Source: Agrypnia vestita (lineage: Eukaryota; Arthropoda; Insecta; Trichoptera; Phryganeidae). Taken from it: a DNA stretch of 64,000 nt. The position numbers were made by a program, and so were the translations under genes. The notes beneath the pieces were generated by a model. The model saw only the letters and a program-made list of their open reading frames with translations. It did not search any database and was not told where the DNA came from. Location: the NCBI GenBank assembly GCA_016648135.1, contig JADDOH010002555.1, positions 1 to 64,000 on the forward strand, in the 5' to 3' direction. This document shows, in pieces, positions 18,835 to 30,600 of this stretch. Each line of letters opens with the position of its first letter. The stretch's first letter is position 1.

Positions 18835-21290
18835 CTCCATTATATAATGTAAAATATACAAATATGGCACTGGTAATAACAGTAAAGCATTCTGTATGGC
18901 ACCCAGTCTTAAACTATCAGACAACAGCCAGCAGCGTAGCAGCAGTTCCTGCATATCGTTCCCTATTATAGGGCTCGGCAGTGCACGCAAGTAAAGCTTG
19001 AGAATTCCGGCAATGTCAACGGCATGGCAAGATTTATCTATTCTACCTCCTGTGTCGAGTATTCTCTGAAAATATAATGTTATCATTGAAGGATTTGGCA
19101 GTCACTTTGTGGTGCAACATTTTTATTTAAAATATCATTTATATTCAAACTTTGTACCACACACACAATATACGAGTTAAGGAGTCAATCCTTGACCTGT
19201 TTTCGTTAATGACTAAAACAACCTCACCGCGCGCTCCCTGCTCTACCCGAAAGATTGATAAAATGTTGTATTCAAGTTAGTTATTAACCTACCTATTATA
19301 CCTGATGATGAGAGGGTCTGACCCTCTTGAAACTATAGTAGTAATTACTAACTCATACTGTGTGTGTAGTAAAAGATTTAAATAATAATTATACATAAGT
19401 ATACTTAACTGCTATTAATTTATTATCTTACATAGGTTTAATCAAAATACATAATTCTCTATGTAACAATGTCCATCACTATTGCTGTTACATGGCACAA
19501 ACAGTGAGGTATAAAAAGAGCATAATTCTCCATATAATAATGTCCATCAATGACACCAGCAGATGGCAAAGTACAAAAAATAAAATCATAATGGAGAAAT
19601 TTCATAACTAACTAACTAACGAACCATCATGCCGTTTATCCGCAGGGATAGGCAGAGAGGATTGAATGCCACACTCTTCTATCTTGGCACACCACTTTTG
19701 CTTCGGCCACATTCATACATCTTCTCATACAAGTTCTATGGTTATTGCGGCTTTTAACGGGGCCATCCTCAAACACTTTTTTTATCTGATCATGCCAGGT
19801 CTTTCGCGGACGCCCTCTATTTCTGTTGCCTTCAACACTCGCCTCATATATTTTCTTAACCATCCTTTCCTCGTTCATACGTTCCACATGACCAAACCAT
19901 CTCAGCACTCCTTTCTTTATTCTATCTACCACACTACAGCCAGCATTGCATTCACGTTTAATTTGTTCACTCCTTACTCTATCGACCATAGATTTTCCAC
20001 ACAAGCGTCTTAGTGACCGCATTTCTACCACATTCAGTCTACTTTCATTCCTCTTTTGCCAATTCCAGGCTTCACTTCCATACATTATGGTTGGCACTAG
20101 AACGCTATTATGTACCGCTAGTCTTGCTTCCTTTGACAGATTCTTATTGGCCATAATAAAAAATTCATTTCACCAATTTATTAATTTTAATTCCAATAAG
20201 TTAAATATATTATTATTATTATTATTGATAATGGGCAGGCAGCTTAAGCTGATAGGCCCATATCACTGTCTCTCATTTGAATATCCAACCCACAATGTAC
20301 ACTGGCTATGAGAGATGACGTCATGCGACTCCGCTGGACAGAATAAAATTACCCAAACAAAATGCAAACTTAAAATTCCATAACTTTGTTAGTTTTTGAG
20401 ATATCTTAATTTCACTTTCAGACTTTTTTGAAAAAATATAGGAAACTTCTCCATTCTCTAGGCTACAAATGTCTATTAGCATAAAGGTATGTGAAATTAA
20501 AAACTCAATGAGAAATAAATTATGAAATATTTCCACTGGTAAAATCATTTCCATTCTTTTGTTTTCACTCCTTTTTCGCTTGTATATCTACACAGTGAAG
20601 GGGGCTTGTATATTACACAATTTTTACTGGAAAGCTGTGTGTGTAGATCAGTTGACCTTACTCATTCAATTCTATTCATTGAAGAAGAAACTAAATACTA
20701 CTAATAGAATTAATATATAAAAACCTTGATTTCTTTCTGCCTTGTTTGTGATCCAGCTTTCCGGAACAAGCCTTCAACATGAACATGGCATTTGAGCATA
20801 TTACAGGCATCGTAGACTATGAGTGGAACATTCAATTTACTTCCGCAGCAGGTTACAGTTTCTATAGGGACGCTAGATATGTCAGCACCAAATATAACAG
20901 CTGTTCTCTACAAAAAAATATTCGGATTACATTCTTTATAAAGAAATAAAATGATATCTATAATTGTCAAGATTTCTTTAGGACAAAAATTAAAATAAAT
21001 CAGAATACAAAAATGCTTCAGAGAATCATAGCAAAACACCTGACACTTAAAAACTTTGTACAAAAAGTTTTTGAATGAAACATTTAAATTTAATGATTAA
21101 TAACGAAAGAATGTGTATGGGGAGCATTTAAATTTAACATTTTTGAAATACTAAAGACATTTTAATTGCTGATTACCTGTACAGTTTTACCGTTTGACTT
21201 TTTTAGCCTATACTTGATACCGTGATTCCGCAATTCTTGGAGCACAACACATTGAAGATTACGAATATTTGAGAGGTCATTGATGAACAT
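18835..21290 (-). CDS. RhoGAP-domain protein, ARHGAP11-like, 5' three exons
   Basis: Three minus-strand exons join in phase 0: 21290-21177 (38 codons, starting at the first ATG), 20907-20725 (61 codons) and 19065-18835 (77 codons). All boundaries follow AG/GT. The 176 residues start MFINDLSNIRN and run into a RhoGAP domain. FGADISSVPIE is followed by PLIVYDACNML and the catalytic arginine-finger segment VEGLFRKAGS (arginine in the second exon); the third exon has HAVDIAGILKLYLRALPSPII. RhoGAP proteins accelerate GTP hydrolysis by Rho-family GTPases and so switch them off. The short N-terminal leader directly before the GAP domain, with 'GIK' in it, is like ARHGAP11A and unlike most other RhoGAPs; in vertebrates that protein acts in cytokinesis. 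The end of the GAP domain and any C-terminal tail lie in exons I could not find to the left. LINE pieces sit in the introns. Confidence 0.85.
19091..19395 (+). repeat. Small repeat with hammerhead-like core, copy 1
   Basis: It starts GGCAGTCACTTTGTGGTGC and shares this end and its overall layout with 46385-46620. Long arms ACACACAATATACGAGTTA and TAACTCATACTGTGTGTGT pair. Between them CTGATGA (about 19313-19319) is followed by AGAGGGTCTGACCCTCT, a perfect stem-loop, then GAAAC and TATAGTA. This is a complete hammerhead core with a two-base-pair helix III (AC/GU, loop UAUA) and A at the cleavage position, like the minimal type described in Penelope-like elements. It lies in an intron of the RhoGAP gene, just upstream (in gene sense) of exon 3. 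Confidence 0.7.
19600..20160 (-). mobile_element. Non-LTR retrotransposon, C-terminal fragment
   Basis: An open minus-strand frame (20154-19636) encodes the end of a LINE reverse-transcriptase protein: VPTIMYGSEAW, RRLCGKS, GVLRWFGHVERM, NRGRPRKTWHDQI, CMRRCMNVAEA and SILSAYPCG. These are standard C-terminal motifs of insect non-LTR elements. The 5' part is missing. A related piece is at 61645-61740 on the same strand. Confidence 0.88.
20209..20292 (-). mobile_element. CR1/L2-type LINE tail
   Basis: This is the reverse complement of the end of the LINE at 12236-12615: ATTCAAATGAGAGACAGTGA...ATGGGCCTATCAGCTTAAG... followed by CTGCCTGCCCATTATC and the (AAT)n tail. It covers only the last 85 bp. 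Confidence 0.85.
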
Positions 21291-22010
21291 TATGAAAATT
21301 ATTGATAAAACTTCAACGATTTTATGTATAACAAAGAAGTCCTTTCATCAAACTGGCGCCTATCACTATAGCCTATCATACTATCAAAATTATTCAAATT
21401 TTAAAAACGAGATATACAATCACCGTTAAACCATTGGTCTTTGGCATTTTTCAATGTAGTTTATAGTCTATGATATTATATTATCATATCTATGGTCTAT
21501 GATTTCCAGTTCATTCACAGTGCTGCCATATTATTATTATATTATTTCTTTATTCAGAATTCAACAATGAACCGAAAGTGAAATATTTTATTTAATATTT
21601 ATAAGCCGGAAAATGTGAAAGAAAAGTGAAAAAAAATTCTGTCAAGCTGTTACAACTTGAATATTAAGTGTTTTCTCGGTTTATGAAGGATATCGACTTG
21701 ATATAGTTATCACTACCGTAGAGGATTAATTCCCGTAAGATCGACGGCGAAAAATGACGCGAATCCACATTTCAAAAGTAGCTTTATGACCAGCGGACCT
21801 TTTGGCGGGGCTTTCACCCCAGGCTTATACCTACTGCACGTGTGCACAGCTGTGTGACAAACAAACCTTTTTCCTCGGAAAGAACAATGAATGCAATTAA
21901 GTCGGCGTTTAAGCTGGCTAATAAAAGTAATGAAAAATAATGTTTCTTCTAGCTTGAATATATTTTAAGGTCTTGTCGGTTTGGGAATACCGCACTTAGC
22001 GACAAGGGTT
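21291..22010. other. Upstream region of the RhoGAP gene
   Basis: AT-rich DNA that should contain the promoter and 5' UTR of the minus-strand RhoGAP gene. No TATA box or other element could be assigned. There is a repeat-like run of TATGATATTATATTATCATA near 21470. Confidence 0.35.
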
Positions 22011-22351
22011 AATACATTTTATTCATGTTCTTAACTCTTCAATCTGTGAGTGTGGACAAGAGGAGGAGGATTTGAACCACTTGTTTTTCAATTGCATTTT
22101 AAATGTCGGTACTCAGTCCTTACTCCAGGATCTTGCAGATCTTAATGTCCCTTTCCCTACAAATATCCAGCTCTTGCTTACAGACTGCCGACGGGAAGTA
22201 TTGAAAGTGTTACTACGATTCTTAGAGAGTAATTGCATTGAGCTGTAATGTTTATGTCGATGACCTATTGACTAGTTTCTGGCAATAACATCCTTTTACT
22301 GGGTGACAAGCCATTAAATTTAAAAAAAAAAAAAAAAAAATACATTTTATT
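22011..22351 (+). mobile_element. 5'-truncated LINE insertion with target duplication
   Basis: The last about 70 codons of a jockey-like ORF2 (CECGQEEEDLNHLFFNC..., a CxC...H...C cluster) end in a TAA, a short 3' UTR and an A18 tail at about 22322-22340. TACATTTTATT occurs directly before the insert (22013-22023) and directly after the poly(A) (22341-22351), a clean target-site duplication of target-primed reverse transcription. Confidence 0.87.
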
Positions 22352-23200
22352 GCGCTCGGCTCAATGCGGCAGCCGTTTTCAAAGGATCCGAAACCGAAAA
22401 ATAGTTATATTTTATTTGGGAAGCAATCGATTATCGAGAAACAGACGATAATGCTCGGGAGGGTTGAAAACATTTGCGATGTCCGAAACCTTAATATTCC
22501 CGAGATTTGTATTTGTTTTGCCTAAAATGTAATATCTGCACGTGCACGTGCAGAACAAACAAATTAGTTCTCCGCAAGGGTATGCAGAGGTTTATAAACA
22601 GAGATATATGACGATAGATATAGATCTAAGATTATTAGCAATTTCTCCTACATAAATTTTCTGATAATATAATGCAAGCAAGTACCAAGATAAGATTATA
22701 AATTCGCTATATGTTGGAAGATACGTATGTATACATATAATAAATTATTGGTATAAAATAATAGTAATAATATTAACGTTGGCAAATGATTTTTTACGTT
22801 ATTATTAACATTATTATTTTGACGCCGACGACATTGTAAATAAATAAATATAATGTTGCGAAATTGCTAAATTTTAAATGTTTGTAAATATATTTTTATG
22901 TGATATTATATAACATGATTTAAAGAGTCCATAGGCATAAGCTCTAGTTATAATTATCTTTTAATTAGTTTTATATTGTTATGATTATTAATTAATTAAG
23001 TATTAGCATTGTAAGTTTATTTGTATTGTAAATAGATTATAAGCGCTAGTTATAAGTCTGGTAAATAGTTCTGTAATGATTATGTGTTAAATTAATATAA
23101 ATAAGAAAAATCGCCGAAATAGTGTGGAACAAAGTGCATCTCCTATGGACAGCGTAGATAGGTACTACGAACAATGAATTTATTTAATTTAGGCCTGCGA
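22352..23200. other. AT-rich sequence, nothing recognised
   Basis: No coding frame or RNA gene. There is a perfect GCACGTGCACGTGC stretch near 22540. Confidence 0.4.
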
Positions 23201-23204
23201 GATG

Positions 23205-24050
23205 CATATCATGTTGGGTCCATCACAGAATGACTCAGGCGTGGGGGCGGGGCCAGGTAAGGGATTGTCGCCAACCAATGGCTACCCTTCTGGACGCCGA
23301 GGTGACGTCGATTGACCAACCCTGAGAAGGTAGGTCGGGCCAAGGAGACCGGCAGAGATCCGCCCTGACGGCCGACGATAAAAGCCCGGACGCCGTGCGG
23401 AACAAAACCAGAAAACAGTTACCACGGACGAGTAAACAGTTATCACAGTGATCAGTGATCGAGAGTGCAATAAATAGCTGCCGTCAGCTATCGGACAGCT
23501 GGCGGACGAACCGAAGTTCAGCTTCAGCAATCGTGAAGCCGGAATGGTGAAGTGAACTAGATAGAGAGGTCGAGATCCGGTTGATTCGGAAGCAGCCAGC
23601 CGCCAGGCAATAGATGCCGGCCCCGGCGCTAACAGGACCGCGAAGGTCCATCACCCACAAGGACGAGAGGTGGCTTTGGGAGCGATCCAAGCCTCCGAAC
23701 GCAGACGACGGAGACGCGAGATGACAGCAGCGCGGCGCGGCGCCGAGAAAGCCCGGCCCGCTGACTTCCTGGCCGGAAGTACCCCGGCTCCCATAACGCG
23801 ACGAGGTTTCTAGGAATAAGGTAGATAATAAGATTAGACGATAGATATTGATAAGGCATTTGTAGAATTTGTACGATGTAAATTAGTATTAATTACATGT
23901 AAATATGTATAAATTTAATTCTTTTTATTCAAATTCCCGCCACCTTTCTTCAGTGACCATCTCCAAATACATAGTTTGTGATTTGATAACACCACAGAGC
24001 GGCAAGCTAGCCGGAGATCTGCCCTCTGAGAGGTGGAGATCTGAACCCAC
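23205..24050 (+). repeat. GC-rich block, possible solo LTR
   Basis: A sharply GC-richer block of about 800 bp begins near TGTTGGGTCCATCAC and ends near GAACCCACCCA. It contains a TATA-like GATAAAAGCCCGG (about 23378), then GGAACAAAACCAG and a poly(A) signal in GTGCAATAAATAG (about 23467), in the order seen in insect LTRs (U3 promoter, R, poly(A) signal). A strict TG...CA boundary and target duplication could not be fixed and no internal region is attached. It could instead be a CpG-rich promoter or an unclassified repeat. Confidence 0.4.
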
Positions 24051-24399
24051 CCAGGTGTAAATCATTTTTCAGACTCTTCAAGAGTATTCAACATTTATTT
24101 TAAGGAAAATATATATTAGATTTGGCCATACTCTCGTTGAAATAGCAACATTTTTGATGTTGCTTGTTGATCACAGTTGATCACAAAACGAAGAAGAAGA
24201 CGAAAAGATATATTTTCTGTTGATCGGAAACGGTTTAACGTGGGCTTTGTAATTCGTGGGTGAGACTACAGATAATTTGCTAAATTCCTGTTTTTTTCAC
24301 TGTAATAATAAAATATATAGTGTTTTTAAAGCTGAAGTGCCGATAAATTTTGTTCGAAAATCTTACGCGCGTATATTTCAAGTGATAATATGATAATGT

Positions 24400-24476
24400 A
24401 TGGGTAAAATTGCTGATTAGAAAGCAACATGGAAGTTATGACAGTTCAGCCATGAATGCAAATAAAAGCCTTTCAG
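24400..24476 (+). other. Candidate 5' UTR exon of the RapGEF gene
   Basis: The segment ends AAGCCTTTCAG|GTAATC at 24476, a good splice donor, and has short ATG frames. A splice acceptor with a T-rich tract sits at 27526, before the exon that contains the RapGEF start. The link between the two is inferred from position only. Confidence 0.25.
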
Positions 24477-25516
24477 GTAATCATTCAAATTACATTATGT
24501 TGTCGTAGTTAATGATGTTTACAGTTCCTTCAATTCATATCCTATGGTTTCCTACAATAACACTTTGTAACGGCTTATGTCGCAAAGGAATGCCAGTTAT
24601 TGACATTTTCGCAAATATGTAATTTTCATCTATACAATTGCATACGGTTTCAAAAATTATTCATATTCAGTAAGCGAAACACTGATTGAAGTCTTCCGTG
24701 TTCTTAATTTATGTAGTATATAAGTATTTAACGATAAAGCTGAATGTGTTAGCGATTTTCCGTGGCGTAGCCTCGTTATGTCCGCGTTCTTAATAATAAA
24801 CAAAGTGTCTTAACAATGTCAAAATGAAAAAAAAAACAATCAGTTCCTGTAGCTATATGTTTAATTTTTTTTTAAAGTTTAGCCCGTTATTACAATGCAT
24901 TAATTAATTTACACCCTTTCAAATCTTTTGAATGGTTTATTTTTAATATTTGCTATATGGGTAGATATACCTATATTAATTTAATGATTTTTGCTAGACT
25001 ATTTTTTATGGATATGTAGGCCATGTAATTCATATAAAGTAATGTACTTGGCAGTGTTTGTTTATAAATATACTGAACTTGTTGAATTCCAGTGTGACTA
25101 TTGTGTTCGGAGATGCATATATACTTAATTGAGTGATTGCCATTGTGTATATTTTTTTATGTACTATTTGACTACCAGAATCAAGTGTGTCAATTGCATG
25201 TTAGCATTCCTGTAATAATTAGAGCAGCAGACAGTGATACACACATATTTAAAAAATGTTGCTCTTAAATATCTGTTGCTTTATGAATTTGTACAAATTT
25301 GTGAGTGATTTTTCATTGATTAATAAGTGTTGTGGTTTGATAGTTTCGAGGGATGAGCTAAATATGCCATGGATATGGTATGTATTTTTTCTCTTTCAAA
25401 ATTTAGAGAAGTCAGTTTATTTGTCTACAGTCTACATGTTAATAAAATATGTCAATCAAAATGTTGTAAAATATGATATTTATGAAGAATCAGTATTCAA
25501 ATAAAAGTAAGTAATC

Positions 25517-25750
25517 ATAACCTCCTCGGACTCGGTGTCGCCTGTAGGAGATATAGAGCAACAGTTGGAAAAAATGTCTCCGATCAATGTTTGGCATTGT
25601 ATCCTTTTACGAATTAGTTAAGCTCATCATCAATCGATATTAATAGTGGTATGTTGAATCCCAAATTTGAAATATTTTAAGAACTGTAAATTTTTTTTTG
25701 TTAATAACGGATCGATTGTGGTTATCCTTCGAGTCCAAGGAGGTTATTGA
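25517..25750. mobile_element. MITE with 20-bp TIRs
   Basis: ATAACCTCCTCGGACTCG at the left and its near reverse complement CGAGTCCAAGGAGGTTAT at the right bound about 230 bp without coding capacity. A central GATCGATTG/AATCGATATT pairing is also visible. The superfamily cannot be told. Confidence 0.7.
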
Positions 25751-26018
25751 AAGTATAGTTCTGTAATTATCAAATATTTGTATTATTAATTATTAAATAA
25801 TACCTTCGCTAGAAAATATAATTAATCTATTGTCAATGCATGATTTATGTTTTCTTAAAGTTTTGTAATTTAATTTCAATACGAAATTATAGTTAAAATA
25901 ATATCAAATTTAACCGAAAGTCAATTAATCTATTTGATTATCTTCATACAAATATTCATAAATTAACTAATCTTTCTATTATTATTATTATTACAAGCTC
26001 TTCCTGGCAAAATTTCTT

Positions 26019-26200
26019 ATGGGTCTACTACACACTTTTGCATGCGCATGCCGGTTTGTAAACGGGGCACCGTGTACAAAACACCAACTACACGCACGTT
26101 CGTCCACGGAACACCGTGCGTGTAGTTGGTGTTTTGTACACGGTACAACCGGCATGCGCATGCAAAAGTGTGGTGTTACTTATGCGTGTGGTAGGCCCAT
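26019..26200. mobile_element. Foldback MITE, PIF/Harbinger-like
   Basis: The element is almost entirely palindromic: arms of about 60 bp contain TTTTGCATGCGCATGCCGG and TTGTACACGG/CACCAACTACACGCACG with their complements. The outermost TGGGTCTAC and GTAGGCCCA are flanked by TTA on both sides, compatible with the 3-bp TWA target duplication of PIF/Harbinger elements. Confidence 0.75.
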
Positions 26201-27526
26201 TAGGTATAAAGATTACTTTTCAAGAGGTTTGTTTTTAAATATTTCTTGATGAGGTTTATAGATTTATTAAAATCAAATTTAAACTAGGTTTTACTACTAA
26301 CTAGCAATTAATACAAAATATCTTATTTTTATTTTAATTTTCGATGCTTCAGCAGGTCATGAGACCCAATTACTGTAGCAAAGCACATAACACAAAAACC
26401 CAGGCTTGAGAAAATCATATGGTTATATTGTGACCTCATTAGGAATCAAACCTGTAGCTCCTGGTATTCCAGGCTTGGAAAATCACATCTATTGTGAATC
26501 CTCGATAATGTAAACTTGACATTATCAAGGATTTTGAATGAAAATTTGTGAACATGACAATTGAAGAATTGACGTAAGGTCTCATCTCAATTGAAAAGGG
26601 CTTTATGTTTTTAGAAAATTAGATTCCAATGAAGAACACATTTTAGCTACAAAGGAAGGAATAAAAAAATATTAAATTGTTACAAATAAACTCTACGTAA
26701 CAAAAGAAACATTGTATCGTCAGACAAGTTTGTTAGATTCTATGTAGACATCAAAATAACTCATTTTTTAAATTTATTTTTTATTTATTTATTAAATCCC
26801 AAAAGAAAATATACAAAATATAATATATATTACATATATTATTAGTGTATCAAATCCTATAAAGGTATATACATATACCTGTACATAGGTTCGGGAGATG
26901 AGAAGTTAGACATGTGTAATGATTTACACACCACTAAAACTCAATAAAAACAATATAAATTAGTAATTAGTGACAGTGACTCGAATGATAGTTGTATGAT
27001 GATTACAATATATATTTACAAGGATATCAGATGTTCTTGTGTTTCGATTATCCATTTTTATTTTGTTTTTAGTTGACTTGTTCACTTCGGTTACAATTTT
27101 TAGTTCGGTGGGTAATAGATTGAAGTATTTACTGGTTGTATATAAGGGTCTTTTACAGTATATTGTTTTAGTAATTTTGGGCCCTTATGTTAATTTATGT
27201 TTATTTTTCTAATATTTTGTATTAATATGTACAAAGAATAACAATTTTATTAAATATTTTCTTGTAAACTAGGGTTTTTAACAGACTTCGGTCCCAAATA
27301 GACAAAATTTATATGTATTTATGTATATGAAAATATGTACCCCAATTTACGCACATTGGACTCACCTATCGCGTAAATTTGGGGTATTATTGTAATTAAT
27401 TTTTATAATTGAAGTAGTTTTCCTGGAGAAACTTTATATATTGCATTAGAAAGCATTAAGTGCAGTGTAATATTGTGTTATCAATGTGAACATTAAATTA
27501 ATTAACTTTGTTAATATTTATTTCAG

Positions 27527-27665
27527 AAAAAAGGTGAAGGAATCTGCACCATTAACGTCGAAAATGGGTCCGTTAAGTGATTTGGGGACTACTCAGTGTG
27601 TAGGATCGCGGGTCTGAGTTCTTCACAGGGCGAGCGGCGGAGGCTCGTGAAGAGGGGCGGGCATC
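27527..27665 (+). promoter_or_regulatory. RapGEF 5' UTR segment with upstream ORF
   Basis: A TTTATTTCAG acceptor ends at 27526 and is followed by transcribed-looking sequence up to the start codon at 27666. An ATG at 27563 opens an 18-codon upstream frame that ends at TGA 27615-27617. A further TGA at 27648-27650 lies in the main frame, 18 bases before the start. The main start is therefore the first possible ATG in its frame in this exon. Confidence 0.55.
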
Positions 27666-30600
27666 ATGTTCAGGGGCCGCCACAGCCCCGAGCTGTTGCA
27701 GGGTGCGCCACACAAGTGCTCACACTGCAGCGACACCAGTTCTGCCTACAGTGGCTCCGACACCATGACCTCCGTGCACTCCTCCTTGGAGCTTGAGCTC
27801 GAGGTGGACCTGTCGGGTCTCCTCGAGTCTATTGTGGATTCTGACGAAGAAGAAGACCTCGAGGAGAGTCTCGACAGTCTCACTGTCCGTGATGCCGTTC
27901 GAGAATGCTTAGAAAAAGATCCCTCCGAACGAACCGAAGATGATCTCGAAATCCTCTTAGAATTTACTCAGCATTTAAAGGCATTCACTAATATGACACT
28001 CACAGTGAGACGTGCCCTGTGCTCTGTCATGGTGTTTGCCGTAGTGGAAAAGGCTGGAACGGTCGTGATGAATGATGGAGAGGAGCACGACTCTTGGTCT
28101 GTCCTCATCAATGGCCACGTGGAAGTCCAGCACCCTAACGGTGAGATAGAACATTTACACATCGGCGACAGCTTCGGAATGGCTGAAGCTACTTTGGAAA
28201 AATTGTATCATCGCGGTGTCATGACAACGCGCTGTGACGACTGCCAGTTTGTGTGTATTACGCAGACAGACTACTACCGCATCCAGCACCAGGGGGAGGA
28301 GAACACCAGAAGGCACGAAGAGGGAGGGCAGCTGGTGATGATCACGGAGCTGAGAGGAGACTTGCAGGATGGTTCTCGGCAAGGACATGTGGTAATCCGT
28401 GGCTCTGCCGAGCAACTAATGCTCCAATTGATCGAAGAGAATCCTTGTGATACCACATATATCGAGGACTTCCTCTTGACCCACAGAACGTTTATAGAAA
28501 ATCCCCTCATAGTTGCCGGCCAACTGCTGGCCTGGTTCGAAGAACCTACAGTGCGCGATCGGGTGATACGAGTGGTTATTCTGTGGGTTAACAATCATTT
28601 CACAGATTTCGAGATGGATCCACAGATGATGGACTTTTTGGAAACTTTCGAGTCACGTCTTGAAAGGGATAAGATGGAGATGCAGCTGCGACTATTGAAT
28701 TTCGCCTGTTCAGCAAAAGCTCGCACGCGCAGTGTCACACTATCGCGGTCATCGAGGGATGAGCCGCTCCATTTCACTATTCTGGGTGGGTATGAAAGGG
28801 GCTTTGGGATATTTATTTTAAAAGTTGACAAAAAAACCAAAGCAGAGGATGTGGGACTGAAAAGAGGGGATCAAATATTGGACGTGAACGGGCAGTCCTT
28901 CAAACACGTCAGCCATGCGAAGGCCATGGAAATCATCACCGGTTCTACTCACCTGTGTTTATCTGTGAAAAGCAATCTACTTGCGTTCAAACAAATGCTG
29001 CTTCTACCTGAAAATTCTCCTCGTCAGCGGGGATATAAAGTATCCGACATGGTGCGCTGGCAAACCGACCCCCGATCGCGACTCTCCACTGTTGAACTGC
29101 TCGGAGATGACCCTGTTACCTTTGCTCCCACATTCCAATCCCCAAACAAGAAACCTCAGCCTCCAGTGAAGAAGGATTCTCAGAAAGGCTTTATGACCCT
29201 GGGCCCGAAACGACGATTGCAGAAAGCTTTGATGAAAATGAATATACTACCAAAAAATACAATATCCGATGGACTGCCCACAGATGACAGTTGCCTTCCT
29301 AATACAGACACGTTGAGTAAAGGCAATAACACTTTTTACAATTCGCACAGTAACCCTGATCTCATTTCTATCTGTTACGAAGAATTGCAATCCTCGGATT
29401 ATCCGGAACATGTATTGAAAGTGTACAAAGCTGATCAAACCTGCAAGTATTTATTAGTTCATAAGGAAACAACGGCACACGAAGTTGTAATGTTAACGTT
29501 ACAAGAATTTGGTATTACAGACCCCAGTTCCCACTTTTCTCTGTGCGAAGTGTCCGTTTCGGAAGGAGGCATCATCAAGCAGCATACCTTACCGGATCAA
29601 TTACAAAACTTGGCCGAGAGGATCGGCCTGAGCTCGAGATATTATTTAAAAACTAACGGAGTCACAGAAACTCTAGTACCTGATGATATGGTTCCGGAAC
29701 TTTTGAGGGAAAGTGTCGTTCATTTTTTACAGCTAAATGCGGTAGAGGTTGCGATTCAGTTGACTTTACAAGACTTCAGTATTTTCCGTCAGATTGAAAG
29801 CACCGAATATGTTGATGATCTTTTCGAATTGAAAAGTCGATACGGTATCCCCATGCTAGCCCAGTTCGCCGAACTGGTCAACAAGGAAATGTTTTGGGTC
29901 GTGACTGAAGTTGTTAAAGAACAAAATATTGTGAGGCGATCAAAGATAATCAAGCAGTTCATCAAAGTGGCTCGCCAATGCAAAGAGTGTAAAAACTTCA
30001 ACTCTATGTTCGCTATCATATCTGGATTAGGACATGGGGCGGTATCCAGGTTACGTCTATCTTGGGAGAAACTGTCCACAAAATACCAAAAACTGTTTTT
30101 TGATCTGCAAGAATTAATGGACCCTTCCAGGAACATGTCCAAGTACAGACAGCTAGTAACGTGCGAGCAAGGCCGTTCCCCCGTGATCCCGTTCTATCCC
30201 GTTGTGAAGAAAGATCTCACATTTATTCATCTAGGAAATGATTCTCGGGTGGAAGGATTAGTTAATTTTGAAAAGCTGCGCATGATTGCCAAGGAAGTAC
30301 GCTCCCTCACCAACATGTGTAGTTCCCCACACGACTTATTGACTCTCCTCGAGCTCAGCAAGCAACCACCCTCTACAGCCATGGTTGCCCTCAATCAGAT
30401 GACGGCTGGCACCACTCAGCAAGGGCAAGTTACTGTAAAGCGGCGGAAGAAGTCCACCGCTGCACCTAATCCTAAAAAGATGTTCGAAGAAGCCCAAATG
30501 GTCAGAAGAGTAAAAGCATATTTAAATAAGATGCAAGTAGAGACTGATGAAGAAAGATTGCACGCCCTGTCAGCAGAGTGCGAAGGCAGCGGCTTAGCTG

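Noticed and set aside
27596..27796. Alternative start for the RapGEF in another frame
   Set aside because: This frame ends after 66 codons and is out of register with the conserved domains.
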